DNA of 64,000 nucleotides from Maritimibacter sp. HL-12. GTDB lineage: Bacteria > Pseudomonadota > Alphaproteobacteria > Rhodobacterales > Rhodobacteraceae. The position numbers and the translations under genes are program-made. Below the pieces are notes generated by a model. It made no database searches, was not told the DNA's origin, and was given only the letters and a program-made list of their open reading frames with translations. Location of the stretch: positions 2,350,122 through 2,414,121 of the forward strand of contig NZ_FXBQ01000001.1 in the NCBI RefSeq assembly GCF_900177545.1, read 5' to 3'. This document shows, in pieces, positions 34,123 to 43,559 of the stretch (within the stretch, counting starts at the first letter, position 1; the number at the start of each line of letters is the position of its first letter).

Positions 34123-36579
34123 ATGACCGAAAAACGCGTCAGCGTCCGCCTGTCCTCCACCGGCGGTCGCCAGGTGAAGGCCGAACTCGAGGGTATCGGG
34201 GAAGCGGGCAAGCGCGGCTTCGGGCGGCTCTCGCGTGAGATGGAGGCCGCCAATGCCCGGCTTGCGGCCTTCGCGCGGCGTGCCCGTGTGGCCATGGCCG
34301 CTGCAGCGGCGGCGATCGCGGCAGCGGCGACGGCGATGATCCGGTCGGGCCTGCAGACGGTCGATGCGCAGGCCAAGCTGGCCGCCTCGCTCGACACCAC
34401 AGTCGAGAGTATTCAGGTGCTGGAGCGCGCGGGCGATCTGGCCGGCGTGTCGATGGGTCAGGTCGAACAGGCCGCGATGCAGTTGACGCGGCGGCTGAGC
34501 CAGGCCGCTGCTGGCACCGGCCCTGCTGCTGACGCGCTCGACCGGCTTGGCGTGTCGGCGGCCGAGCTGCAGGCGCTACCCCTCGACCAGCGCATCGCGC
34601 TCATTCAGGACCGGCTGGCGGAGTTCGTGCCCGAGGCCGAACGCGCGGCGGTCGCCTCGCAGCTCTTTGGCGACCGTGCCGGGCTGGTGTTCACCCGCAT
34701 CGATACGGCCACGCTGCGCCAGGCGACGCAGGACGTGCGCGACTTCGGGGTGGTGGTCTCCGACCAGGACGCCGCCCAGATCGAACGCACCAACGATGCG
34801 ATCTCGCGGCTGGGGCTGATCTGGCGTGGCCTGTCGAACCAGCTCGCCGTGGCTGCGGCACCGGCGCTGGAGGCGGTCGCAGATGCCATGGCCGCTGCCG
34901 CACGCACCACCGGCCCGCTCGGCGTCGCCATTCGCGGGCTCTTCGACAATCTCGGGCGGCTGACCGCTTACGCCACCGGGATCGCCACGCTGATGGCGGG
35001 GCGCTTCGTGGCGGCCAAGATCGCTGCCGCCGCCTCGGTCCGTGGCCTCGCCATGGCGCTGGTCATCCTACGCGGCGCACTCCTGCGTCTGCCGTTCATC
35101 GGCCTGATCGTGGCCGCCGGAGAACTGATCCACTGGTTCGGGCGACTGGTGCGCGGGGCTGGCGGGTTTGGCAACGCGCTCTCGCTTCTGGGCGATCTCG
35201 CGCGCGAGGTCTGGGAGAGGATGAAGCTGGGCACCGCCGCCATGGGATTGGCGATCATGGCCAAGTGGGCCGACATCAAGGCGGCCATCGCAGAAGCGTT
35301 GCAGACCTCGCTGGAAGCGGTGGTTGGCTTCGGCAATGCCGCGCTCAACACCTTCCAGGGGGCGCTGGACGCGATCAAGGTGCTCTGGGGCGGGCTACCC
35401 TCCGCGATCGGGGATTTTGCCTTCCAGGCGGCGAATGCGCTGATCGCGGGCGTCGAGGCGATGCTCAATGGCGTTGGCCAGCGGATCAACGGTTTCCTTG
35501 AGGGGATCAACGCCGGGCTCGATGCGCTGGGCATCGAACGCCGGGTCTCGCTGATCGGCACTCTGGAACTGGGCCGGATCGACAATCCCTTTGCGGGATC
35601 GGCGGCAGAAGCGGGAGCGGAGGCCAGGGCGGCGTTCCAGGCGGCGTTCACAGCCGAGCCCTTTGCGATGCCGGATCTGGGGCTCACCGATTATGCCACG
35701 GAGGCCCGCGGCCAGGCCGAGGCCCTGCGCGCGACAATGTCCGGCGTGGTGGAGGCAGCAACCGCGCCGCTCGAGTCCGTGGCCGCCCTGCGCGAGGCCA
35801 TCGCAGCAAGCGGCGCAGAAGCCGAGGCTGCGCTCACCGGCGCGGCGCTCGCCGCCGAGGGGCTGGAGGATACGCTCGACGCCACCGGCGAGGCGGCGGG
35901 CCGCGCAGGCAGCGCTGGTCGCGGTGCGGGTCAGGCGTTGCGCGAGGGGGCCGAGACGGCACGGGGTGCCTGGGAGGCGACCGCCGATGCGGTGCGTTCC
36001 GCACAGGAGCGCTCGCGCGAGATCGCGCAAGGTCTGGCGCAGGACATCGTCGGCCCGATCAAGGAGGCGCTGAAGTCCGGCGAGTTCACCTGGGAGACCT
36101 TTGCCAGTGCGATCTCGCGCATCGCCCAGAACCTCGCCAACCGGCTGATCGACCTGGCGTTCAAGCCGATCGAGAACGCGCTGATCAACGCCTTCTCCGG
36201 CATGGGTGGGGGTGGCGGGTTGTTCGCCGACCTCTTCGGCTTCGCGCGGGGCGGCGTCTTCGCCGGTGGCCAGGAACTCACTGCCTTCGCGCGTGGCGGC
36301 GTGGTCAACCGGCCGACGGTGTTTCCCTTCGCGCGGGGCATCGGGCTGATGGGCGAGGCCGGGCCCGAGGCGATCCTGCCGCTGCGGCGTGGGCGTGACG
36401 GGCGGCTCGGGGTGGAGATGAACGGTGGGGCCGGAGCCACACAGCCTGCGCAGGACATGTCGACGCGCATCATCAACGTGCTCGACCCTTCGGTTGTGGG
36501 GGATTATCTCGCCACCCCCTCGGGCGAGCGGGCGATCCTGAACGTCATCCGCCGCAACCGAGGCACGCTCAATGCCTGA
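34123..36579 (+). CDS. Tail tape measure protein
   Basis: An 818-aa tape measure protein. It has an Ala-rich helical N-terminus (RRARVAMAAAAAAIAAAATAM), a hydrophobic central part (LPFIGLIVAAGELIHWFGRL) and a C-terminal Gly-rich region (GGGGLFADLFGFARGGVFAGG and FPFARGIGLMGEAGPEAILP), which is diagnostic. At roughly 0.15 nm per residue it would set a tail of about 120 nm (family rule, inference). Its end overlaps the next gene by eight bases. Confidence 0.92.
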   Translation: MTEKRVSVRLSSTGGRQVKAELEGIGEAGKRGFGRLSREMEAANARLAAFARRARVAMAAAAAAIAAAATAMIRSGLQTVDAQAKLAASLDTTVESIQVLERAGDLAGVSMGQVEQAAMQLTRRLSQAAAGTGPAADALDRLGVSAAELQALPLDQRIALIQDRLAEFVPEAERAAVASQLFGDRAGLVFTRIDTATLRQATQDVRDFGVVVSDQDAAQIERTNDAISRLGLIWRGLSNQLAVAAAPALEAVADAMAAAARTTGPLGVAIRGLFDNLGRLTAYATGIATLMAGRFVAAKIAAAASVRGLAMALVILRGALLRLPFIGLIVAAGELIHWFGRLVRGAGGFGNALSLLGDLAREVWERMKLGTAAMGLAIMAKWADIKAAIAEALQTSLEAVVGFGNAALNTFQGALDAIKVLWGGLPSAIGDFAFQAANALIAGVEAMLNGVGQRINGFLEGINAGLDALGIERRVSLIGTLELGRIDNPFAGSAAEAGAEARAAFQAAFTAEPFAMPDLGLTDYATEARGQAEALRATMSGVVEAATAPLESVAALREAIAASGAEAEAALTGAALAAEGLEDTLDATGEAAGRAGSAGRGAGQALREGAETARGAWEATADAVRSAQERSREIAQGLAQDIVGPIKEALKSGEFTWETFASAISRIAQNLANRLIDLAFKPIENALINAFSGMGGGGGLFADLFGFARGGVFAGGQELTAFARGGVVNRPTVFPFARGIGLMGEAGPEAILPLRRGRDGRLGVEMNGGAGATQPAQDMSTRIINVLDPSVVGDYLATPSGERAILNVIRRNRGTLNA

Positions 36580-37738
36580 GCAGGAAGGCTCGCTGCCGCT
36601 CTGGCCCTTCCCGGCAGCGCAGGAGATCACCGAGGTACTGGAATGGCGCACCGATGTGCTGCCATCGCGCGCGGGCGAGCAGCGCATCGCGCTGAGACCC
36701 CGCCCGCGCGAGATCGTCACGGTCCGGCACCGGCTGGATGCGCTTGGGCTGGCCCAGGCGGCGGAACTGGCGCGGGCCGGGTTTGCGGGGGAGTGGCTGG
36801 TGCCGCTCTGGCATCTGGCGCTGCCGCCGGACGCCGATCTGGCGCAGGGCGCAACCGAGATCCCGCTCGACACGACGGCATCGGACTTCCGGGGCGGAGG
36901 TCTTGCCGCCATCGCGGTGGACGGCGGCGCGACGGTGCACGTCGCAATCGACACAGTCGAGACGGACCGGCTGGTCCTGTCCGAGCGGCTGGACCAGCAG
37001 CTTCCGGCGCTGGCGGTGGCGGCACGCCGTATCACCATCCTCCCTGTCCGCGCGGGCGTGCTGATCTCCGCCGTCGAGATCGCCCGCCGCCGTCAGGGCG
37101 ACGGGACCGTCACCGCCAGCTTCCTGCTGCGCGACGCGCCGGACCTAGCCGCTCCGACGCTGCCGAGCTACCTCGGCCGACCGGTCCAGACCGACCCTAG
37201 CGTGGTGCGCCGTCCGCTCTCCGCCAGCCTGCGCCGTGCGGTCGAGTATGTCGACAACGGCTTCGGCCCGGTCACGGTGGAGCCCGTGCGCGATTTCTTC
37301 GAGCGCGGTGAGACCATCAACCTGAAGGCACGCGGCCCGGCGGCTCGACATGATCTTCGGCGCTGGCTCTGGTCCCTGCGGGGACGTCAGGCGAGCTTCT
37401 GGTTGCCCACCTGGGGCCATGAGTTACAGCTGCGCGCGGCGATGACCCAAGGCTCGGTGCTGATGCGCGTGTCGCCGGTCGCATCGCGCTCGGCCTATGT
37501 CGGCCGCCGGATCATGCTCGAGATGCCCGGCGCGCTGCGGTTTCGGACCATTACCGATGCTGTCGAGGATGGCGCGGACCACCGGCTGACGCTCTCGTCC
37601 AATCTCGGCGAGCCAGTGTCGCTGGTGACGAAGGTGCATTTCCTAACTGCGGTGCGCTCGGATGCCGATCGTGTCGAGATCCAGCATGGGGCCGTGGCGA
37701 GCGAAGTGACTATGCCGGTGGTGGAGGTGCCAGAGTGA
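36572..37738 (+). CDS. Tail protein, probable distal tail component
   Basis: A 388-aa protein following the tape measure, beginning MPEQEGSLPLWPFPAAQ. It is beta-rich with repeats of jelly-roll-like strands and a C-terminal part with WLWSLRGRQASFWLPTWGHELQL. By position and size it is a distal tail or minor tail protein found in Rhodobacterales siphophages; no precise family was recognised. Ends at the GTGA that may open a small gene. Confidence 0.75.
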   Translation: MPEQEGSLPLWPFPAAQEITEVLEWRTDVLPSRAGEQRIALRPRPREIVTVRHRLDALGLAQAAELARAGFAGEWLVPLWHLALPPDADLAQGATEIPLDTTASDFRGGGLAAIAVDGGATVHVAIDTVETDRLVLSERLDQQLPALAVAARRITILPVRAGVLISAVEIARRRQGDGTVTASFLLRDAPDLAAPTLPSYLGRPVQTDPSVVRRPLSASLRRAVEYVDNGFGPVTVEPVRDFFERGETINLKARGPAARHDLRRWLWSLRGRQASFWLPTWGHELQLRAAMTQGSVLMRVSPVASRSAYVGRRIMLEMPGALRFRTITDAVEDGADHRLTLSSNLGEPVSLVTKVHFLTAVRSDADRVEIQHGAVASEVTMPVVEVPE

Positions 37739-37920
37739 AGACGGATACGGGAGGATGCGCCGTGATCATGTTTGCGATCCTGTGCGCCAGGGTCCCTGCA
37801 AGTGCAGCACAGGCAATCCTGAGCGTCGGCGATGCGCAGGAAGCGGGCGGTGCAAAGTTGCGAACTCGTGGATTGCCAGACCGTCGTGCCCGGCCCCTTG
37901 CTGCCGTTCACAATTCGTGA
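37735..37920 (+). CDS. Possible small secreted protein (doubtful)
   Basis: A 61-codon frame starting with GTG in a GTGA overlap with the tail gene. The first 26 residues resemble a signal peptide (CAVIMFAILCARVPASAAQA), but the rest is not protein-like. It may be a decayed secreted moron, a truncated gene, or chance. The gap 37921-38032 otherwise holds AT-rich sequence with probable promoter function for the next gene. Confidence 0.25.
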   Translation: MKTDTGGCAVIMFAILCARVPASAAQAILSVGDAQEAGGAKLRTRGLPDRRARPLAAVHNS

Positions 37921-38032
37921 CCCGCCAGTGAACATCCATCTCGATTTCAGAGTCGAAATCCTAGCTGGTTGCCAAAAAATCCAGTTCCTGTCAGGATCTC
38001 AGATGAAACAAAAATCTTCATAAGGATCAAAC

Positions 38033-38410
38033 GTGAAGCCTTTTGTCGCTTTCTTTATCATGACAATTTGCCTGGCGTCTCCGGTGTGGGCTCAAGATTT
38101 GACCGGCCCGCAGAAAAACGCAGTTCGTTCGGCAAACGCATACCTGAGCATGTCGGGTTTCTCGCGTGACGGTCTAATTGAACAGCTATCCTCTGCATAT
38201 GGGGACGGATATGAGGAAGTGGATGCGATCGCGGCGGTAGACAGCCTCTCGGTAAACTGGAATGAGCAGGCGACAAGATCGGCTTGGAATTATCTCAAGA
38301 TAATGGGTTTTTCCTGCCAAGGTTTAATTGAGCAGCTGTCGTCTGATGCTGGTGATAAATACACGCGCGCTCAGGCAACCTACGGAGCCCAACAGGCTGG
38401 TGCCTGCTGA
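38033..38410 (+). CDS. Secreted Ltp-repeat protein, superinfection-exclusion candidate
   Basis: A 125-aa exported protein. A signal peptide (VAFFIMTICLASPVWAQ) ends about residue 21; no lipobox Cys is present. Two Ltp-type repeats follow, each with an ANAYLSMSGFSRDGLIEQLSS-like pattern: NAYLSMSGFSRDGLIEQL, and NYLKIMGFSCQGLIEQLSS with NEQA between. These match the Lipoprotein_Ltp family, whose member in Streptococcus phage TP-J34 blocks DNA entry of incoming phages. GTG at 38033 follows AAGGA. Likely periplasmic and expressed in the lysogen. Confidence 0.85.
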   Translation: MKPFVAFFIMTICLASPVWAQDLTGPQKNAVRSANAYLSMSGFSRDGLIEQLSSAYGDGYEEVDAIAAVDSLSVNWNEQATRSAWNYLKIMGFSCQGLIEQLSSDAGDKYTRAQATYGAQQAGAC

Positions 38411-38433
38411 GCTTGACTGAAGGGGTCTTCAAG

Positions 38434-38769
38434 ATGGTGTTTAAAAGCAAACATATCCCAATTTTGACGTTCGCCATGATCATCTCATCTCCCACGTTCG
38501 CGGAAACTCGTCTGATTTGCGAAAACCCAGGACGTGAGTACCTTGTGGTCTATGAGCCCGGCATTACGGCCTTGATCCTGAACCCTGACAGTAGCGCAAC
38601 CAAGTATCCGATATTGGTCGACGATAACGCGGACGGAGCCCATGTTGTGACCGCCTCAACCCCAAATGGAGGTCCCACTGCGAGACTTCACCTCCGTCCA
38701 TATCTAAAAATGGAGTATTGGATGGACGGTCAAGTTCTCCAGACGGATGGGTGTTACGAGAGTCGTTAG
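38434..38769 (+). CDS. Small secreted protein, lysozyme-inhibitor-like
   Basis: A 111-aa exported protein. A signal peptide (ILTFAMIISSPTFAE) is followed by a beta-rich domain with two Cys (LICENPG and DGCYES). Size, Cys placement and CEN..VVYEPG..ALIL pattern recall MliC/PliC lysozyme inhibitors, but the resemblance is weak. AGGGG lies eight bases before the ATG at 38434. It follows the Ltp gene, so the two may form one lysogenic conversion cassette acting in the periplasm. Confidence 0.65.
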   Translation: MVFKSKHIPILTFAMIISSPTFAETRLICENPGREYLVVYEPGITALILNPDSSATKYPILVDDNADGAHVVTASTPNGGPTARLHLRPYLKMEYWMDGQVLQTDGCYESR

Positions 38770-38944
38770 TGCGTGAACTGGCAGTAGAGAACTCGACTTT
38801 GGGGGCCGTGGTTCGACTAAAAGCCGTCATCTGACCATTTCGCTCAAGGGCTGCACAAGTGCACGATGCAGTGCTTCCATCGGGAACGCGCTCTCATGTC
38901 GCCCAGCCTGAGCACTTTGTACCATAGCCGTAAAGCCCACTCCC

Positions 38945-39811
38945 ATGACCTATGAGACCATCGACTCCTCCTCTGCCGAGGGCCGCCCGTATTACCTCTA
39001 CCAGTTCGTCGAGGGGGCGCAGATCTGGCGCTTCACCAGCCGGGCGGAGGCCTGGACCAGCACGGGCAGCGGCGGGGATACGATCCTCTGGGAGCCCGCC
39101 GCCGTGGCCCATGGCGATGTGGTGCAGACGAGCGAGATCGAGCGCGGGCGGCTGGAGCTGACCTGGCCCGTGTCGCATCCCTTCGCGCGGCGGTTTCTGG
39201 CACCCATGGGCAACAGGCCCGTGACGCTGACGATCTTCCGCGGCCATGAGCAGGTGCCGGGCGAGACGGTGGCGCATTGGAAGGGCCGCGTGGTGGGGGC
39301 CGAGGTCGAGGGCCAGCGCATCCTGCTGCAGGCAGAGTCGATCTTCAGCACGCTGCGCCGCGCGGGTGTGCGGGCGAAGTACCAGCGGCTGTGTCGCCAT
39401 GCGCTCTACGGGCGCGGCTGCGCGCTTGATATCGCGCTGCACTGGCTGACCGGCACGGTGACGGCGGTTGCGGGCAGTGGCGCAGCCGTAACCATCCCCG
39501 AGGCGGCGGAACAGCCCGATGGCTGGTTTCGCGGTGGGGTGCTGCGGTTTGGGGCGCAGCTCGGCTTCATCACCGGGCACGTGGGCACCACGCTGACACT
39601 CTCATGCCCGATGCCGGAACTGGCAGCGGCCCTCGCCGCCCCCGAGCTCGACCCGGAGACGGGCGAGCCGTTGCCGGTCCTGATCGACATCGCCCCCGGC
39701 TGCGACCTGCGCGCCGCCACCTGCGGGGCCAAGTTCGGCAATCTCCTCAACTTCGGGGGCTTCCCCGAGATCCCCGGCCGCAACCCGCTCGGCGGCGGCT
39801 CCATCGTCTGA
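38945..39811 (+). CDS. Phage BR0599 / DUF2163 family tail protein
   Basis: A 288-aa tail protein of the BR0599 family. The N-terminus YYLYQFVEGAQIWRFTSRAE and the C-terminal Cys-rich signature (C in APGCDLRAATCGAKFGNLLN then FGGFPEIPGRNPLGG) are diagnostic. In GTA-like and siphophage tails it is part of the tail tip between distal tail and hub proteins. The 38770-38944 gap before it holds no gene. Confidence 0.9.
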   Translation: MTYETIDSSSAEGRPYYLYQFVEGAQIWRFTSRAEAWTSTGSGGDTILWEPAAVAHGDVVQTSEIERGRLELTWPVSHPFARRFLAPMGNRPVTLTIFRGHEQVPGETVAHWKGRVVGAEVEGQRILLQAESIFSTLRRAGVRAKYQRLCRHALYGRGCALDIALHWLTGTVTAVAGSGAAVTIPEAAEQPDGWFRGGVLRFGAQLGFITGHVGTTLTLSCPMPELAAALAAPELDPETGEPLPVLIDIAPGCDLRAATCGAKFGNLLNFGGFPEIPGRNPLGGGSIV

Positions 39812-39850
39812 CGCGCCCGCGCAGGCCCCACCCCCAAACGGCAAACCCTC

Positions 39851-40099
39851 ATGGCATGGACCTTCATCGCACGGCTCGTCCTCGGGCTGGTGCTCGCGGG
39901 CATCTCCTATGCGCTGAGCCCGCGCCCCAAGGTCGAGACGCCCCAGGCCGCAGGGCTTGACGATTTCAGCCTGCCGACGGCCGAGGAAGGCCGCCCGATC
40001 CCGGTCGTCTTCGGCACCGTGCTCATCACCGGACCCAACGTGGTCTGGGCGGGGGATCTGAAGGTTGATCCGATCCGGAAGAAGGGCGGCAAGAAGTGA
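39851..40099 (+). CDS. Tail tip assembly protein, small
   Basis: An 82-aa protein with an N-terminal hydrophobic helix (FIARLVLGLVLAGISYALSP), then AEEGRPIPVVFGTVLITGPNVVW, a motif found in phage tail-tip attachment proteins. The basic tail ends DPIRKKGGKK. It overlaps the next gene by TGATG. Probably helps assemble the hub. Confidence 0.78.
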   Translation: MAWTFIARLVLGLVLAGISYALSPRPKVETPQAAGLDDFSLPTAEEGRPIPVVFGTVLITGPNVVWAGDLKVDPIRKKGGKK

Positions 40100-40374
40100 T
40101 GGATCGGGATCAAACCGCACAGGAGCCGCTCCGCGTGACCATTCAGGACCTGCGCGATGCGCGCTATTGCCTCGCGGGGGTGCGGCCGTGGTTCCGCCGC
40201 CATGGGTTTGAGTGGCAGGATTTTCTCGATCACGGCATCGAGGCCGACCGGCTGCGCGCAACCGAGGATGCGCTCGTCCTGCCCGTGATCCGTGCGGCAC
40301 AGGCGCGCGCGCAGGCGGCCGCGTTGCAGGCACCGGCCGGGGCAGTGGCAACAACGGGGGCACCGCGTGGCTGA
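40099..40374 (+). CDS. Small phage tail-operon protein
   Basis: A 91-aa protein: a helical, charged core (RVTIQDLRDARYCLAGVRPWFRRHGFEWQDFLDHGI) and a disordered Ala/Gln tail. Its TGATG overlap with the previous gene and overlap with the GTG of the hub gene show tight coupling. In Rhodobacterales phages such genes precede the hub; role unknown. Confidence 0.78.
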   Translation: MDRDQTAQEPLRVTIQDLRDARYCLAGVRPWFRRHGFEWQDFLDHGIEADRLRATEDALVLPVIRAAQARAQAAALQAPAGAVATTGAPRG

Positions 40375-43300
40375 GAAGCAAAAGCCGACCATCGGCTACC
40401 GCTACGGGCTGGGCATGCACCTGGCGCTCTGCCACGGGCCGGTCGATGCCATCCGCGAGATCCTCGTCGACCGCCGCACCGCCTGGGCGGTGACCACCGG
40501 TGGCGGGGTCTCGGGCGGCGGCGCGGCCGTGGAGACGCGCATCGGCACGCTCAACGGCATGGCGGCCACCGCGGCCCTCGCGGGCGACCCCGGGGCTTTG
40601 ATCACCTTTCCGGGGACGCGCGCGGGCGTGCGCCTCGGCCGGGACTACCGTCTGCGACTGGAGAACGGCGCGCGCCAGATCGTCACGCTGCAGGGCGTGA
40701 CCCATGATGCCGCAAGTGACACCACGTCGTGGTCCGTCCTGCCCGAGGTGCTGAGTTTCCCGGCGCAATCGGTCGAGGTGTTCGAGGCCGCAACCAGCGC
40801 CAGCAATGCAGGCGCCGCCGGTGGGCGCATCCGGATCGACAAGCCCGACCTCTTCGGCGGCGAGAAGCGCGAGGGCGGCATCGTCGGTGATATCGATGTG
40901 CTGATGGGCGGGCCAGACCAGGGCCAGAACGACTACCTCGCAGCAAACATGAACGGCGACGTGCCCGGCTATCGAGGGCTTTGCAGCCTCGTGCTGCGGC
41001 AGGTGTATCTCGGCATCAACCCCTACCTCAAGCCATGGGCGGTGCGCGTCACGCGCGTGCTCACAGGCGAGGCGGGGGCGGCGCAATGGTACCCCGAGAC
41101 CGCCGCCATCGTGCCCGAGGCGAACATCTCGGATGCCGCGATCCACATCGCGCTCGACGTCTCGGGCTCGATGTCGGGCACGCGGATGGCGGCGCAAAAG
41201 GCCGGCGTCGCGGCGCTGATCCGCGAGATCGGCGCGGGCGTCGATCCCGACCGGCCGAACGACATCCGCATCGTGCTGTGGAATGCCTCCGTTGCAGGAT
41301 CGATCGAGCGCCGCGACATGGGGCCGGACGACTATGCCGCACTCGAGGCCTGGATGCTGGCGCTGTCCAACGGCACCTCGGGTGGGACGAGTTTCGACGC
41401 GGCGTTTTCGCAGGCGGGGGCGTTCTTTGCGGGCAGCGGTGACAAGCGCCGGATCGTCATCTTCGTGACCGATGGCGAACCCTCGCCGGTGTCCTCGGTC
41501 GATGCGGCGCTGGCCAAGATTGCTACCCTGCCGCCCGCCGACATCTTCGGCTTCAACATCGCGCTGGCGGATACGAGCTACACCGCCCAGATCGACAACA
41601 CGCCGGTCGATGGCGTGCCGGTGATCCCGCCGGGCGACACCCAAGCCCTCATCGCTTCCCTGCGCGGGGCCTTCGGCAACGGCCCGGACATGAACCCGGC
41701 CCATATCATCCGCGAATGCCTCACCAACCGCGACTGGGGCCTGGGCTATGGATCGGTAGAGGTCGGGGCGAGTTTTGCCACCGCGGCGGACACGCTCTAT
41801 GCGGAAGGCTTTGGCCTCTCGCTGATCTGGCAGCAGGACAGCTCGATCGAGGCGTTCATCGCCAGCGTGCTCGACCACATCGACGCCACGCTGTTCATCG
41901 ACCGGCGCACCGGGCTTTGGGAGATCAGGCTCATCCGGGCGGATTACGTGGCGGCCAACCTGCCACTCTTTGATGAGACCAATGTCGTCGACTGGGGTCG
42001 CCTCGGGCGGCGCGCGCCCTCGGATCTGGTGAACTCCGTCATCGTGCGCTTCACCGATGCCGGGACCGACGAGACCGCCGCGGTTTCGGTCACCGATACG
42101 GCCCGGGTGCAGGCGATGGGCGAGGTGATGGCGACCACGCTCGACTATCCCGGCATCCGCTACCAGGGGCTGGCGGTGCGCGTGGCCGAGCGCGATCTGC
42201 GCGCGCTCTCGGTGCCGCTGCTCACCGGCGAGATCACCGTCAACCGCCAGGGGGCGGACCTTGGCCCCGGCGACGTGATCCGGCTGCGCTCAAAGCGCCT
42301 CGGGCTCGATGACGTGGTGATGCGCATTTCCGAGATCGGTCAGGGCGACGGGCGCGACAACGGCATCCGGCTGAAGATCGCCGAGGATGTCTTTGCCCTT
42401 GGCGCCACCGCCATCGCGGGCGGGCGCATGCCCACGGGCACCGGCGTTGCCGCGCCGCCGAGGGCGCTCACGCGCCGCATGGTTCAAGAGGCGCCGTATT
42501 GGCTGCTGGTGCGGGAACTCGGCCACAGCGAGGCCGATCGGCTCCTGGGCGAGGATCCCCATGCGGGCGCGCTGGTGGCCACCGGCGAGCGGCCCAGTGC
42601 CGATGCGCTGGCGGCCGAGCTCTGGATCGATCCCGGCACCGGCCCCGCGCCGCAGGGCGTGGTGGGGTTCGCGCCGACGGCACTGCTGGCGACAGAGCTG
42701 TCGGACCACCCGGAGGATCGCGTAATCCCCGTGACCGGCTGGCGCGACATCGGCGAGGTGGGGATCGGCACGCTGGCCTCGATCGGCGGCGAGCTGGTCC
42801 GTATCGACGGGATCACGCCGGACACGATCACCGTCGGCCGGGGCTGTCTCGATACCGTACCGCGCGCGCATGTGGCGGGCACGCCGGTCATCTTCTTCGA
42901 CGAGGGCGCCCGGATCACGGAAGGCGCATGGGCTGCGGGTGAGACGCTGGCCGTCCGGCTGCTGCCCGAGACCGGGCGCGGCACGCTGGCCTTCGCGCTG
43001 GCGCCCGAGGACAGCGTGACGCTCGACCGGCGTGCCATCCGGCCCCTGCCGCCCGGGCGGGTGCAGGCGGGCGGCAGCTACACGCCGGACGTGGACGCGC
43101 TGGTCGCGGATGATCTGGTGCTGAGCTGGGCGCATCGCGACCGGCTGACCCAGACCAGCCCGGTGATCGTCGATCACACCGGCGCCTCGATCGGGCCCGA
43201 GCCGGGGGTGGGATATATCGTCGAGGTGCGCTGGATCGATCCCGACACCGGCGCGGCCATCTCGCCGCCCGGCATCGTCATCGACGCCGGCACGGCGACG

Positions 43301-43495
43301 AGCTGGACGCTCTCACCTGAAGACATCCCCGAGACCGGCGCGCCGGATCGCACCGCCGAGATCGACATTGCCGTCCGGTCCCGCCGCCTGGTCGCAAGCA
43401 CATGGCTCACCGACCGGGAAGCACGCGGGTATCGGTTGACCGCGCCCTTCGCTGCCGGATGGGATCGCGGCTGGGGATTTTTGTGGGGCAGCTGA
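40367..43495 (+). CDS. Tail hub/host-specificity protein with embedded VWA domain
   Basis: A 1042-aa protein corresponding to gpJ-type tail hubs. GTG at 40367 follows GGGGG and overlaps the previous stop. A von Willebrand A domain lies at about residues 258-440, with MIDAS motif D264-V-S266-G-S268, a later Thr in SGGTSF, and the FVTDGEP Asp. It is flanked by hub sequence: RIRIDKPDLFGGEKREGGI before, and NPAHIIRECLTNRDWGLGYG after, which is the typical phage tail protein core. The C-terminal 300 residues are beta-sandwich domains. It should form the tail tip and adsorb to the host. Confidence 0.88.
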   Translation: MAEKQKPTIGYRYGLGMHLALCHGPVDAIREILVDRRTAWAVTTGGGVSGGGAAVETRIGTLNGMAATAALAGDPGALITFPGTRAGVRLGRDYRLRLENGARQIVTLQGVTHDAASDTTSWSVLPEVLSFPAQSVEVFEAATSASNAGAAGGRIRIDKPDLFGGEKREGGIVGDIDVLMGGPDQGQNDYLAANMNGDVPGYRGLCSLVLRQVYLGINPYLKPWAVRVTRVLTGEAGAAQWYPETAAIVPEANISDAAIHIALDVSGSMSGTRMAAQKAGVAALIREIGAGVDPDRPNDIRIVLWNASVAGSIERRDMGPDDYAALEAWMLALSNGTSGGTSFDAAFSQAGAFFAGSGDKRRIVIFVTDGEPSPVSSVDAALAKIATLPPADIFGFNIALADTSYTAQIDNTPVDGVPVIPPGDTQALIASLRGAFGNGPDMNPAHIIRECLTNRDWGLGYGSVEVGASFATAADTLYAEGFGLSLIWQQDSSIEAFIASVLDHIDATLFIDRRTGLWEIRLIRADYVAANLPLFDETNVVDWGRLGRRAPSDLVNSVIVRFTDAGTDETAAVSVTDTARVQAMGEVMATTLDYPGIRYQGLAVRVAERDLRALSVPLLTGEITVNRQGADLGPGDVIRLRSKRLGLDDVVMRISEIGQGDGRDNGIRLKIAEDVFALGATAIAGGRMPTGTGVAAPPRALTRRMVQEAPYWLLVRELGHSEADRLLGEDPHAGALVATGERPSADALAAELWIDPGTGPAPQGVVGFAPTALLATELSDHPEDRVIPVTGWRDIGEVGIGTLASIGGELVRIDGITPDTITVGRGCLDTVPRAHVAGTPVIFFDEGARITEGAWAAGETLAVRLLPETGRGTLAFALAPEDSVTLDRRAIRPLPPGRVQAGGSYTPDVDALVADDLVLSWAHRDRLTQTSPVIVDHTGASIGPEPGVGYIVEVRWIDPDTGAAISPPGIVIDAGTATSWTLSPEDIPETGAPDRTAEIDIAVRSRRLVASTWLTDREARGYRLTAPFAAGWDRGWGFLWGS

Positions 43496-43559
43496 CCCCG
43501 GGCGCCGACAACATGCGTCAGCATCACGACCACCTTCACCACCACAAACGAGGACGAGC

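Noticed and set aside
39602-41878. Leftward open frame of 758 codons under the tail hub genes
   Set aside because: Composition is Arg/Ala/His-rich, typical of a GC-skewed mirror frame, and it crosses four well-supported rightward genes.
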